A stretch of 16,423 nt of DNA from Amoebophrya sp. AT5.2 (Eukaryota > Sar > Dinophyceae > Syndiniales > Amoebophryaceae), in NCBI GenBank assembly GCA_005223375.1, contig RXOD01005024.1:1-16423 (forward strand). Direction: 5' to 3'. Positions 1 to 8,044 of the stretch are shown piece by piece. How positions within the stretch are numbered: the stretch's first letter is position 1; each line of letters opens with the position of its first letter. The notes under the pieces were generated by a model. That model ran no database searches and was not told the origin of the DNA. It worked only from the letters and a program-made list of their open reading frames with translations. The translations under genes and the position numbers were made by a program.

Positions 1-144
1 CATTCCATTCCATTCCATTCCATTCTCGTCCTCGTTTTCCGGTTGGGCGGCGCGGTACTACTACTAGACCCTGATAATTATTATTTATGAAAATGGATGT
101 CTGTGGAGCACCGAAAAAGATAAACAGGCAAGAATTTAAAGTAC
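1..144 (-). other. Fourth intron of the R2 gene (incomplete), with a CATTC pentanucleotide microsatellite at the edge
   Basis: The R2 reading frame after LLIDQYC meets a GTAC donor at 144 and then a stop, so this stretch is probably intronic. Bases 1-25 are five perfect copies of CATTC. A GTAC near 55-58 could mark an acceptor, but what follows does not read like R2, so no exon is called here. Confidence 0.5.
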
Positions 145-1030
145 GGCAGTATTGGTCGATGAGGAGCGAGTAGGTTTCGGAGTGGATGTTCTCCATGGCG
201 CCCTGGAAGCCGTAGAACGCGCGCGCCTCCGGCAGCTGCACCTCGTTCGCGAAGTTCACGTTGATGTTCTCCAGGACAATACCTGTTCCGCGAAGTTCAT
301 CGGTTGATGGTTTACTACATTTGCAGGCTACGATGGCTACGATGGCTATCACAACCCGACAGTCGTCCTATCGATGAACATCGGAAACCGAGAAAAAGGA
401 ATACTTACTTATCTAAATAAATTCGTCAAACAACTGTTCTTAAAGAAATTGTTTACCGTCACTCCCCGCGAAGAAGGCGAGGACGTGCTTCACGAAGTGC
501 TGTTCGGAGTCGGAGAGCTTCTCCCAGTCGGGCATGTCTTGCGACAGGTCGATCTCCTCCGCCGTCCAAAACGATGCCTCGTGCTGCTTGTACCTATCGC
601 GAACCGATAAACATCATAATCGAAAGATGAAGGTAGGAGAACGAACAACTGTCTGATTGCCTGAGCGTCGTGGCCGTGAGCTGTGCGACAGCTGCAATGC
701 AAGGAATCAATGTGAATCAAGAAAAATATGTAAGAAATTGAAATGGTTGAGTACATCTCCCACACGGCAGTGTTTTGGATGGGGAACATGACCCATCGCT
801 GCGGGTTTTCCTTCAGCAGCATCTCATCCTTCTCCTTCAGCTTGATGGCGTTCGAGAGGGACCTCGCCTTGCTGCTCAGCTGCCGCGGATCGGCGTCCTC
901 CTCCTTTACAGGTGCTCAAAACCATGCACTGTTCTACAACAACTTTGAGACATCTTACTAATTCTAATACTTTCTTGAAAACCGGACCGAACACCATCGG
1001 AGCGACCCGATTGTTGCCCATAGGATGCAT
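145..1030 (-). CDS. RNR2: Ribonucleotide reductase small subunit (R2), 5' part, four exons, cut by left window edge
   Basis: Class I ribonucleotide reductase R2 makes the di-iron tyrosyl radical used to reduce ribonucleotides to deoxyribonucleotides, together with the large subunit. Exons read 1030-971, 903-755, 593-457 and 282-145; the phases agree and give about 161 residues. Recognisable family blocks are [52 protein letters not shown] and [14 protein letters not shown]. By analogy with E. coli R2, D85 (EEIDLS), E146 and H149 (ENIH) are iron ligands and Y153 (SETY) is the radical tyrosine; the remaining ligands lie beyond the window. The three complete introns can all be read as GT-AG: 904-970, 594-754 and 283-456. 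The ATG at 1030 is the only in-frame start after an upstream stop and leaves a short N-terminus, as in p53R2-type proteins; an extra 5' exon cannot be excluded. The family assignment is very firm. Confidence 0.93.
283..456 (-). other. R2 intron 3 with a short tandem repeat
   Basis: This 174-nt intron runs from a GTAAAC donor to an AACAG acceptor, and GGTA is present at both junctions. Inside, at about 327-350, the unit GGCTACGAT is repeated two and a half times. I see no terminal inverted repeat. Confidence 0.7.
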
Positions 1031-1383
1031 GTCGTTCAATTCATTTTTGCCATGAGGCGCAAGCACATCGATGTGTCGCGAGACAAACTATATGGCGGGG
1101 GGACGGGTGGCGGGGGAGACATGAGCAATTCTGGAGAAGAGGGGGGAAGATCATTCAATAGCTGGAGAGATCCACGCGAGACGAGGGCGAAAGCAGGAAG
1201 CAACCCTATCACTAGGGGCGTGCCGAACGGCTGCAGCACTGCGAGGCGCAATTTTTTCTTCCAGCGTGCGCTTCAGGGCGCCACCCCCTGCTGTGCTGGC
1301 GGCGGCGCGTGCTCGTGATGACTGGGGCCAAAAAACCACAAAAACGCGCTAAAAAAGAGGGCGGCCGTTTTGTAAAGCTGCGC
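1031..1383. other. Spacer between the redoxin gene and the R2 gene
   Basis: This 353-nt stretch separates the redoxin stop at 1384 from the R2 start at 1030, both on the minus strand. It contains G-rich runs on the plus strand (about 1094-1146). One minus-strand frame (about 1151-1316) reads GGGALKRTLEEKIAP and could be a C-terminal exon of the redoxin gene or a 5' exon of R2, but no splice pairing is convincing. No promoter motif is recognisable. Confidence 0.4.
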
Positions 1384-2409
1384 CTAACAGTGCACTTTTT
1401 TGAGCTGTAACTCCTCCTCGGAAGAGCTGGTCTGCGGGGCGGAGTCGGGAGCGGTGGTGGCTGCGTCTGCAGCGGAGGACGCGGCGAAATCTGAAAGAAA
1501 AGTATTATGAAGTCAATGAATCGGTATCGGAAACGCCAGAACCCGCGAGATGAACCGGAGATCTTCTCGCTATCGAAGATCAGCTTGGTCGTCACCGCGA
1601 ATCTTTTGTAGTAATTTTTTTGGGTAAATGTATCCTTCCATATCCATGTATCAGCATCAGATAGTACCGATGGCGGTGATGTCGACGTCGACGCCGTTCT
1701 GGGTGACGATACCGTTTTGGATCACCGTCTTGTGGGGAATCCCCTTGATCTCAAACTGCTTGGGCAGCTCTTCGTCGTCCACCACCGCGGAGGTCAGCTG
1801 TAGAGCCATGTCAGCTATGCATTTGCTAGAGATGCTTCCCGATATGCGTCGCGATGGCAGCTCCTCGTCGTGTCAGACCACAAAGGATGTCAATGTGGTC
1901 ATAGGTTGAGGTTTCATTATGCTATGTATACGTAATCGTAAATAAATTGTTGAATAACAGCATTGATAGATTACTTACGTTTGTCAGCCCGTGCTTTTCG
2001 ACGAAGGAGACCGCGTCGCTCTGGTCGTTCTCCAGGTTGATTAGGAGGTAGGCGTTTTTGCCACTTTTGTCCGCGGCCGCGAGGGCGCCCAGCTGCTTGC
2101 CCGCCTCCGGACACTTGCCACACCAGTTCGTGTAGAAATCGAGGACCACGTTCTCGTACTTCTCGCAAATCTCCGCGACCGACGCCGTCTCCTTGGTGTC
2201 CATCTGCGATTTGGGTGCGAGCGATTTACTTTATTTTTTATCGAAGTCAATCGATCCGGAGATAGCAGAAGCGAGAGGGAAAGAGCAAACGAATTGACTC
2301 AGACAAAAGTGAAGCAATGAAAAGGTCTTTTATTTTGACAAGAGTCGAATACCATCAGCACGGGGAAGTCCGGCACCTTCTCACCGATGAGCGACGAAGA
2401 TTCCGACAT
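1384..2409 (-). CDS. Redoxin / thioredoxin-fold protein with CGKC active site, five exons
   Basis: Predicted thiol-disulfide oxidoreductase of 188 residues. Exons: 2409-2353, 2203-1979, 1797-1668, 1603-1556 and 1490-1384; total length is a multiple of three and ends at a TAG. Exon 1 reads MSESSSLIGEKVPDFPVLM, the typical redoxin/AhpC-TSA opening (IGxxxPDF). Exon 2 holds VVLDFYTNWCGKCPEAG, with C47 and C50 as the redox pair; CGKC replaces the usual CGPC. Exon 3 holds FEIKGIPHKTVI with the cis-proline at P115. The acidic, alanine/serine-rich tail (SSSEEELQLKK) looks disordered. No signal peptide is evident, so it is probably cytosolic. Introns 1, 2 and 4 are GT-AG; intron 3 (1604-1667) keeps the frame only with a non-AG end or a shifted junction. 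The 3' end is less certain than the core: a GT donor at the AAAGTGCAC site could lead to a further exon. The fold is firm; the substrate is unknown. Confidence 0.8.
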
Positions 2410-3438
2410 TTTGGTAGACTCCTTTTTGTTTATTTTCTGAGAATTTATGCCGTTCGAGGTCGAGTCGATCGATGCAGATGCTTAGAAACAAGAAGAAGAT
2501 GCAGGTGCAGTGACAAATATTTATTTTTATTTTGTGCGGCCTATAAAAGAACTACTCACTTCTATCAGCTACCAGCGAACAAGGCGGAGCAGTAAAGTCA
2601 AACTTGCGGAACTTACTTGCAGCTATGGTGGTTTTTGATTGTGATTGGTACTTCGCCTACAGTTGCGGACGGACATTGGATTTTCCAAGCTTTTTTCCAA
2701 GTGAGTCTGTCACAACTGACTACACGACTGACACTGTTAACTACATGTACATCTGCTAGTGCTAGTAAAAATGAATCTACTATTGCAAACTTGCTGTCGT
2801 GTCAGTGTTTCGAGCGGGATCGAGTGCGTCCTCTTTCGTCGACCTCTCATCGTTCGTGGCTCTTTTTCTTGTCGACGACGGGCGAAGATATATTTCCTTC
2901 ATCTGCGCGCTTTTTTTTCGAAGAACGCAAAATCGTGCCCCCATGAAGCGCTTGAGTTTTAATTTCAACACACACGAAAGTCATCACCACACAATCATTT
3001 TTCCCGGTCGAACGGTAGGAACAGAAACGAAAGAACAGCTTTGGCAGCATGACAATTTTCCTTTATTAAATACAGGCGTGGCTGCTTTATCGATGCCTCT
3101 TGTGCTTGTCCTCTCGTCGCTTAGTTTGAATCAGCTTCAATTCGGCAGTGTCGTCGCATAGATCCGGTTGCTGTAAGAGATACTTTCTGACTCTACCGCC
3201 CGAGACTACTTCAGGACCCTTGCTCTAGGTCGAGTAGCGAAGTGGAACGAGACGCTTGTCGTGCTTACAGCTATGCGTGGTCGTCCTGATTACAGAGGCC
3301 CTACTATCGTGCGTGGTTCGTAAGCACATCATGAAATCACAGTTGTATCAGTCAATTATTTCGTCGCTTCATGCACTAAAAGGTAACGTCAGTCACAGCT
3401 CCTTGGTCCCCTCGGCAAAATTTCTTCAACATTCGCTT
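2410..3438. other. Spacer of about 1 kb between the cold-shock gene and the redoxin gene
   Basis: It lies 3' of the cold-shock gene and 5' of the redoxin gene. The minus strand just upstream of the redoxin ATG has a TTCTCAG acceptor-like site at about 2437-2443, which could serve 5' UTR splicing or spliced-leader addition. On the plus strand, a 45-residue frame starts at 2625 (MVVFDCDWYFAY...) and a 120-codon open frame spans 2799-3161; neither has recognisable motifs or supporting splice signals. I see no RNA gene, repeat array or transposase here. Confidence 0.4.
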
Positions 3439-6400
3439 TCAACCGAACATCCTTAGTTTTTTCAGTTGCGGCCCCTTCGCTTCTTCTTCGTCTTCGGCTC
3501 CCAGCAGCGTTTCGGACCTCGCCGGCGCGATCAACCTCGTCCCTCCGGCCGCCGCTTTCCGGCCCACTTCTTTCTCGTCGCTATCGCTGTCGTCTGCCAA
3601 AAACCCGAACATGGGCGTGATGCCTTCGCTATCGTACGCAGCCTTAAATTTTCCCGCACTCGTGATGATGTGCACCTTTCCTTTGGCCCCGTCTTTCACG
3701 AGCTGTGTCCGCAGCCGTATGAAAGGGACCAGCCACGGTAAGTGGTTACTTACTTGCAACTGTTTTTAAGTGGTGTTATTCGCTCCCGCAGCTGCAATAC
3801 TAGGAGCACATGCGGCGTTCTGCGGTTGGCAGGCCTGGCACCGTTGCACCCAACAACAGCTGAGAGTAGCGCCTGTCAGCTAGTGTAGGGCGCAGCGGTG
3901 CCAGGCCTGAAAACACCACTCTAGGCGCCCTCTTTTCTCGCCTACTGTCGGGCTCTGTCACCATTCTAGCCACAGGCATGGCATGACGCGTGCTCCCTCT
4001 ACGGCTCCCTATCTCTACTTAAATAATACCATTATCAGTTGCCCACTTACTTCTACCATCGCTGGTCTCGCTCCTTAACCCCGCCCCCGGGGACCTTGGT
4101 GAGGAGGTGCGCGTCCGCGTCGTCCTCGTCGTCCTCAAGCAGCTCGATGCTCTCCGCGTTGGGCTTGTTCTTCTTGTTCACGTGCAGCGTAAACCGGACG
4201 GGCGTTATGCAATGAATTCGAGAGCCAGCAGCTGGCAATGGTAGTAAGTCTACCGATGTCTATAGTGCTTTGTATGATGTCCTCATCTCAGTCTACTGCG
4301 CCTACGCGACGAAGCCTACTGGAGGGTCTGAGGGGAACGGGGTCTGACACCTGCCGACGAAGCCTACAGCGGCTGAGAGATGGTAACTCCCCCTCGCGCC
4401 GGCGCATCGCTGTGTGAGTGTGTGGCATCCATGTACAGAAGTCGGCCGCTGGCGGTCTCTCGCGTCTCTCGCGAGAGGCCAGCCGCGTCCTGTGACTCTT
4501 CGCTTCGCATCGATCCCTCCTTTTACGGTACTTTAGAATTACGACTACCACAGCTGGTCTCTATCGAAGGGACCAAATATAGGCTGCATCGATGGTCTTA
4601 TGCTTCTGCTTGAGCCACTTTTCGAACTGTTTCTGGAGCTCGGTGGGGAGCTCGTTCGTTTTGCCTTTGTCCGTGGGGTCCACGCCCCCGTTTAGCTGGA
4701 TTAGTGCGTTGTTGGCGGCGAGGGATGTATCCATGATCTTCCCCATCTCCTGCCGGGGGAAAAAGACGTCGCAATCGGGAAAAGCCTGCTTCACTGCCTC
4801 CGACTCGAGAAAACCAAACCCGTTCTGCCCGTTGTAGGACTTGATCGTGCCCAGGTGCGGCCCGGGGCCCAGCTCGGCGGCGGTAATTGCAGCATCGCCC
4901 GCCGACGTAATGCCCAGGTCCTCCGTTTTACCTGACAGAAATGGAATCGCAATAGATCCTCGCGAATCATTTACATTTAATTTAAAGTATTCTTTTACCG
5001 TCGACCGCCGCCTGCGGGTTTCCGGTTTTCGGGTCGATCCGGACTTTGAAGGCCACCTCGTCCCCCACCTTCACCCCATACTTTTCCACTTCCTGCTTGC
5101 TCACCCACACGTCCCTACCCTGAAAATAGGCCTTCACCTCCCCGCAGTCGATGAAGCCGTAGCCCTTGTCCGCGTTGTAGGATTTCACGTGACCGATGTA
5201 CTGTCGCTTCGTGTCGAACTGCTGCGACGACCTCGTCATTCCCCCTTTCGTAGTTGCTTGTGTTGCTGCGTATGCGTATGCATTTCCCCTGGAAGCTGGG
5301 TGCAGCGGCTGCAGTTGCGGGTAGTTACTGTTACTGTACGCATGATTTGTCTGCTGCGTGGGGAGCACGACCCCGTTTGTTGGAAGGGTGTGCGGGTTGA
5401 GGAAGTCGTCGGATCGCAGCAACCCCTGCGCCTGTGGCTGGCCCTGCTCGTTGAGGACAAGGTCAAAATAAATGAAGTCCCCGACCCGGAAATTCAGCGC
5501 TTGCGTGTAGTGCAGGTACACGTCCGATGAACCGTACATCGCGGCGGCCTGCGGATAGATTGGTTCATCATAGGTACCGTAAAAGAACGAAGGAAAGGAA
5601 TATTCGCCGATAGCAATCGGTGAGAAAAAACCAACCTGTTGGCAGTCCACGAAGCCGTAGCCCTTGTCCTGGAAGAAGGTTCTTATCTGCCCGAACAGCT
5701 TGCCGTCTATGAGTGAGCGGTCCGACGAGCGTTTGTTGAACGTGGGGACTGAAGGCACTGGTGCGGGGATCGGCGACTGATGAAATACTTGCTGGTGGGG
5801 CTGCTGCGTGGGCACTTGCAGTCGGAGTTGTTGGGAGGCCGACGAATAGCTGTTAGGCCGGCTGTAGCCGCCACCGGGAGCTGCCCCGACCGAGGTCGCC
5901 ACAGTTATCGAGAGAGACAGAGCGAGAGGCTGACACAGCTACATTTAGCGATCTAGGTCTAACAAAAGACTGCGAGCGGCCCCCGAAGAGTACCCCCCGG
6001 TAGCTGCGAATAGAAGCAGCCATGGTCAGAGCGACCATCGCCCGACGACTACCAAGACTCGGCGAACGCTATTCAAAACCCCACTGCCGTTGCGGACACC
6101 GACACCGCATCGCGATGCGATCCTCGATAATCCATCGCCTGTTGTCATCGCCATCGGCCTGCTACATGGGCTAGTAATCGAAATCGAAGATAGCTAGAAG
6201 GCCTCAGAAGTTTCTTGCCAATGTCGCTAAGAAATATCCCTCAGTGTCGATTCGCATTTCTGCTGTTCGTCACTTTAGTATAGTAGCTGTGCGGCTATTA
6301 CTTCTATCTCTCTTCGCGCCGTCGCCTAGCTCGCACCGCCCGGGGATGGCCCTTGTCGGAAAGAGTCACGCTGAAGCTCACCGCGCTGCCCACGTTCAGG

Positions 6401-6528
6401 CCAGGGGTCTCGTATTCCCTCCGGTGAAGAAAGACATCGCGGCCGTACAACTCGAAGGTCTCCGCGCACTCGATGAAGCCGTACCCATTCCCCTCGTTGT
6501 ACGACTTCACGATTCCCGAGTAGCTCAT
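3439..6528 (-). CDS. Four-cold-shock-domain RNA-binding protein, six exons
   Basis: Predicted nucleic-acid-binding protein of about 608 residues with four cold-shock domains (CSDs), likely acting on RNA, as known for multi-CSD proteins such as CSDE1/UNR. Exons: 6528-6337, 5929-5636, 5548-4999, 4931 to about 4585, about 4205-4057, 3733-3439. CSD1 (residues 3-64) has GYGFIEC and DVFLH; CSD2 has GYGFVDC and DVYLH; CSD3 has GYGFIDC and DVWVS; CSD4 has GFGFLES and DVFFP, then an insert of about 50 residues before its last strand (VRFTLHVNKKNKP). A Q/P/S-rich low-complexity linker (about 74-130) separates CSD1 and CSD2, another separates CSD2 and CSD3, and the tail is acidic. Phases agree for all exons. 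The start is the Met directly before SYSGIVKSY. CSD1 could be its own gene ending at an in-frame stop near 6304, because intron 1 is the weakest join; CSD2-4 belong together more firmly. Confidence 0.8.
3734..4056 (-). mobile_element. Introner-like intron 5 of the cold-shock gene, with inverted-repeat ends
   Basis: The reading frame requires DQR|W|LVPFIRL across this 323-nt interval, which has no AG acceptor at the junction. The right end (plus strand, 4036-4050) is CAGTTGCCCACTTAC. The left end carries its reverse complement in two blocks, GTAAGTGG (3738-3745) and GCAACTG (3756-3762), split by ten bases. TGG is present at both junctions, like a short target-site duplication. An inner perfect inverted repeat adds further folding potential (listed separately). 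Confidence 0.65.
3769..3920. repeat. Nested perfect inverted repeat inside intron 5
   Basis: CAGGCCTGGCACCG (3830-3843) is the exact reverse complement of CGGTGCCAGGCCTG (3896-3909). Outside these arms, AGTGGTGTT (3769-3777) pairs with AACACCACT (3912-3920). Together they predict a long, interrupted hairpin within the intron. Confidence 0.8.
4206..4584 (-). mobile_element. Introner-like intron 4 of the cold-shock gene, with inverted-repeat ends
   Basis: It interrupts CSD4 between the insert (HKTIDA) and the final strand (TPVRFTLHV); exact junctions are uncertain and no GT-AG pair preserves the frame. On the plus strand the left end has TTCGAGAGCCAGC (4217-4229) and TGGTAGT (4239-4245). The right end has ACTACCA (4544-4550) and GCTGGTCTCTATCGAA (4553-4568), which pair with them in inverted order with small gaps. 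Inside are two copies of CGACGAAGCCTAC (4307-4319, 4355-4367) and the palindrome CTCTCGCGAGAG (4466-4477). Confidence 0.6.
4932..4998 (-). other. Short GT-AG intron 3 of the cold-shock gene, flanked by a 7-bp direct repeat
   Basis: This 67-nt intron starts GTAAAAGAATAC and ends TTTCTGTCAG on the minus strand. GGTAAAA occurs at both junctions, so the spliced product is the same wherever the cut falls within the repeat. The frame gives VDG|KTEDLG. Confidence 0.75.
5549..5635 (-). other. 87-nt in-frame intron inside CSD2
   Basis: The interval starts GTTGG and ends CCGCAG (minus strand), is a multiple of three and has no stop codon, so the frame stays open through it. It would insert 29 residues between GYGFVDCQQ and AAAMYGSSDVYLHY, in the middle of a cold-shock domain, which the family does not tolerate as a rule. 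I therefore call it an intron; retention could give a longer isoform. Confidence 0.75.
5930..6336 (-). mobile_element. Putative introner-like intron 1 of the cold-shock gene
   Basis: This 407-nt interval would join GHPRA to PLALSLS by a GTGCGA donor and a TGTCAG acceptor, both phase 0. CACAGCTAC (5934-5942) near one end is the exact inverse of GTAGCTGTG (6283-6291) toward the other. The evidence is weaker than for the other long introns; the interval could instead be an intergenic region between a one-CSD gene and a three-CSD gene. Confidence 0.4.
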
Positions 6529-6741
6529 TTCCGATTGGCGTCTAGAATAGTTAGAGCCAGTCGAAGATGCACGACCGCCCGATGCAAAGGCGATAGGGCG
6601 GTTTCGTTCTTGGGGGAGGGGGAGGGGAAAAGGCAAACTGAAAATCAAAGTGATGGACGAAAAACTTGTTCGTTATTCTTATTTCCACCGCAAAATAACT
6701 GCAGTGCAGTTCGATGCCGCGGACGGTCTGATGGCGAAAAA
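6529..6741. promoter_or_regulatory. Divergent intergenic region, presumed bidirectional promoter
   Basis: This 213-nt gap separates the cold-shock start (6528, minus) from the small basic-protein start (6742, plus). It contains a G-rich plus-strand run at about 6612-6628. The regulatory role is inferred from head-to-head gene order only; I recognise no box elements. Confidence 0.4.
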
Positions 6742-7079
6742 ATGCAGAAAATGCCGCAGGGTCCGGCGCGAAACAGCGGCAGCGAAAACGGCCACGGAGT
6801 GAGGAACAAGACCGATCAGTTGATGAAACTTCGCCGCAAAGAAATCGGCCAGAAACAAGGGGTCATGTGCTTTTCGAATTGATTCCTTTAAACGGTTCTA
6901 AACGCTTGCGGCTCCCTCTGTTACGAAAGTAGATATAGTCTGGGTCTGGCTGCCAAGGAAGTGGTCGTCCTGCTGTGCCTCAAAAGAGGAATCTATCAAA
7001 AGAAGACCTCGATCGCATCAAAAGCAGAATCAAAGGAAGGAAAAATGCGGGCGCGAAGCCAACCGCCCGATCAAAATAA
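6742..7079 (+). CDS. Small basic uncharacterised protein, two exons
   Basis: Predicted protein of 79 residues, from exons 6742-6859 and 6958-7079. Exon 1 reads MQKMPQGPARNSG... to LMKLRRKEIGQKQ; exon 2 reads GSGRPAVPQKRNLSKEDLDRIKSRIKGRKN and ends in a TAA. It is rich in K/R with probable helices (TDQLMKLRRKEIG and SKEDLDRIKSRIKG), which suggests nucleic-acid or ribosome contact, but I recognise no family. The two frames join in phase only if the intron runs about 6860-6957, beginning GGG and ending CCAAG; CAAGG occurs at both junctions (6856-6860 and 6954-6958). A GT-AG alternative is possible, but it puts exon 2 in a less protein-like frame. It diverges from the cold-shock gene. The minus strand shows no better coding here. 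Confidence 0.55.
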
Positions 7080-7218
7080 AGAGACACAGAGAAAAGTAAG
7101 CCGGCAAAAAGAAATAAAAAATTCGGAATTAAATAGCCGCACGAAGGGTGAGAAATAAAACCCCCACAGATCTTGTCGCGCGATTTCGATCTTGGAGGTG
7201 GTGAGAGATCGTCTCAGC
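7080..7218. other. Short spacer between two plus-strand genes
   Basis: A/G-rich 3' flank of the small basic-protein gene, followed by the 5' flank of the next putative gene. No motif is recognised. Confidence 0.35.
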
Positions 7219-7826
7219 ATGGCATACTGCGAAAAACGTTTTTCCGGAATTTTTCCGGGCGATGCACAGCATCAGTTAGAAACACACGATGAAGATCAAA
7301 TTTCCATTTCAGCGAACAGACCCATGTTTACTTAAATTATCCTCCCCCTACGGGCAGCGTGGTTCTCTTCACCTCGCTGTGGCTTCGTCAATCCCTGCCA
7401 AGTGCGACACTCATCGGTTTTTGCTGACAGGCGTGGGCAGCTTTCGGTCCTTTTTGAAGTCTCGGTTCAGATGGAAAAGCAAATGCGGCCACCGCCACTC
7501 CTTCGTTATACGAAAACTACAGGTACAGGGCCTCGTAAGGTAAAATTAAACGCCCACTTCTTTCTACGGATATCGCTATCGGTGAGGCTTCTTATAAATG
7601 TAATAACGACGTCATTATCTATCCCAGTTGCTAGAAATCTGTTACAGCTTCACAAGCTCATGGCAGTACCCACTAGTTGCTGCAGGATCATACCGCGAAG
7701 ATCTCCGACGCACTCACGCCCTATTATGATACTTTTCTCGGACCTTCTTTATCACAGCTTCTGCGAGATCGATGTAAGTACTTCATGAGTGCGAATAGGC
7801 AAGAACTTGTTCATAAAAATAAATGA
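7219..7826 (+). CDS. Putative spliced gene of unknown function, exon structure unresolved
   Basis: Two stretches look protein-coding on the plus strand. The first starts with ATG at 7219 and reads MAYCEKRFSGIFPG, then DAQHQLETHDEDQISIS, to about 7320, where a stop follows. The last, after a CCCACTAG acceptor-like site, runs 7677-7826 and reads LLQDHTAKISDALTPYYD, then LSQLLRDRCKYFM, ending at TGA. Between them, frames are open at about 7340-7540 (for example a frame with LSVLFEVSVQMEKQ) and a GTAAGG donor sits at about 7533. A segment reading NLLQLHKLMA (7637-7664) lies only 11 nt before the last exon, in a compatible frame. I could not build one consistent model and recognise no family. Confidence 0.35.
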
Positions 7827-8044
7827 GAGGTGTTGAACAAAGATTGATTTTGATATAGTATGAGAATCATGCGCGACGGTCCGTCCAAAAAATTTAAGTA
7901 AGCGAAAATGTAAACCCGGCGCATCAGTGTCACCGGCGGAGGAGGCAGTGCGTATTAAGTAGAAAGTAGCCCTAGTCGGCTAGCCGAAGCTCCATGATAG
8001 TGCTCCTACCGAAAAAATACAGCTAGGGCCTAGGATGAACGCGA

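Noticed and set aside
1..25. CATTC repeats as a telomere or satellite
   Set aside because: Only five copies at the window edge, within what looks like an intron; the unit is not a known telomere repeat and the extent to the left is unknown.
2799..3161. 120-codon plus-strand open frame
   Set aside because: Starts with GTG, has mixed low-information content and no splice or family support; two overlapping frames are equally open.
4841..5530. 229-codon plus-strand open frame
   Set aside because: Antisense to cold-shock domains 3 and 4, which are clearly coded on the minus strand.
6244..6882. 212-codon plus-strand open frame as one exon
   Set aside because: Its first half is antisense to CSD1; only the part from 6742 reads like protein and is kept as exon 1 of the small basic gene.
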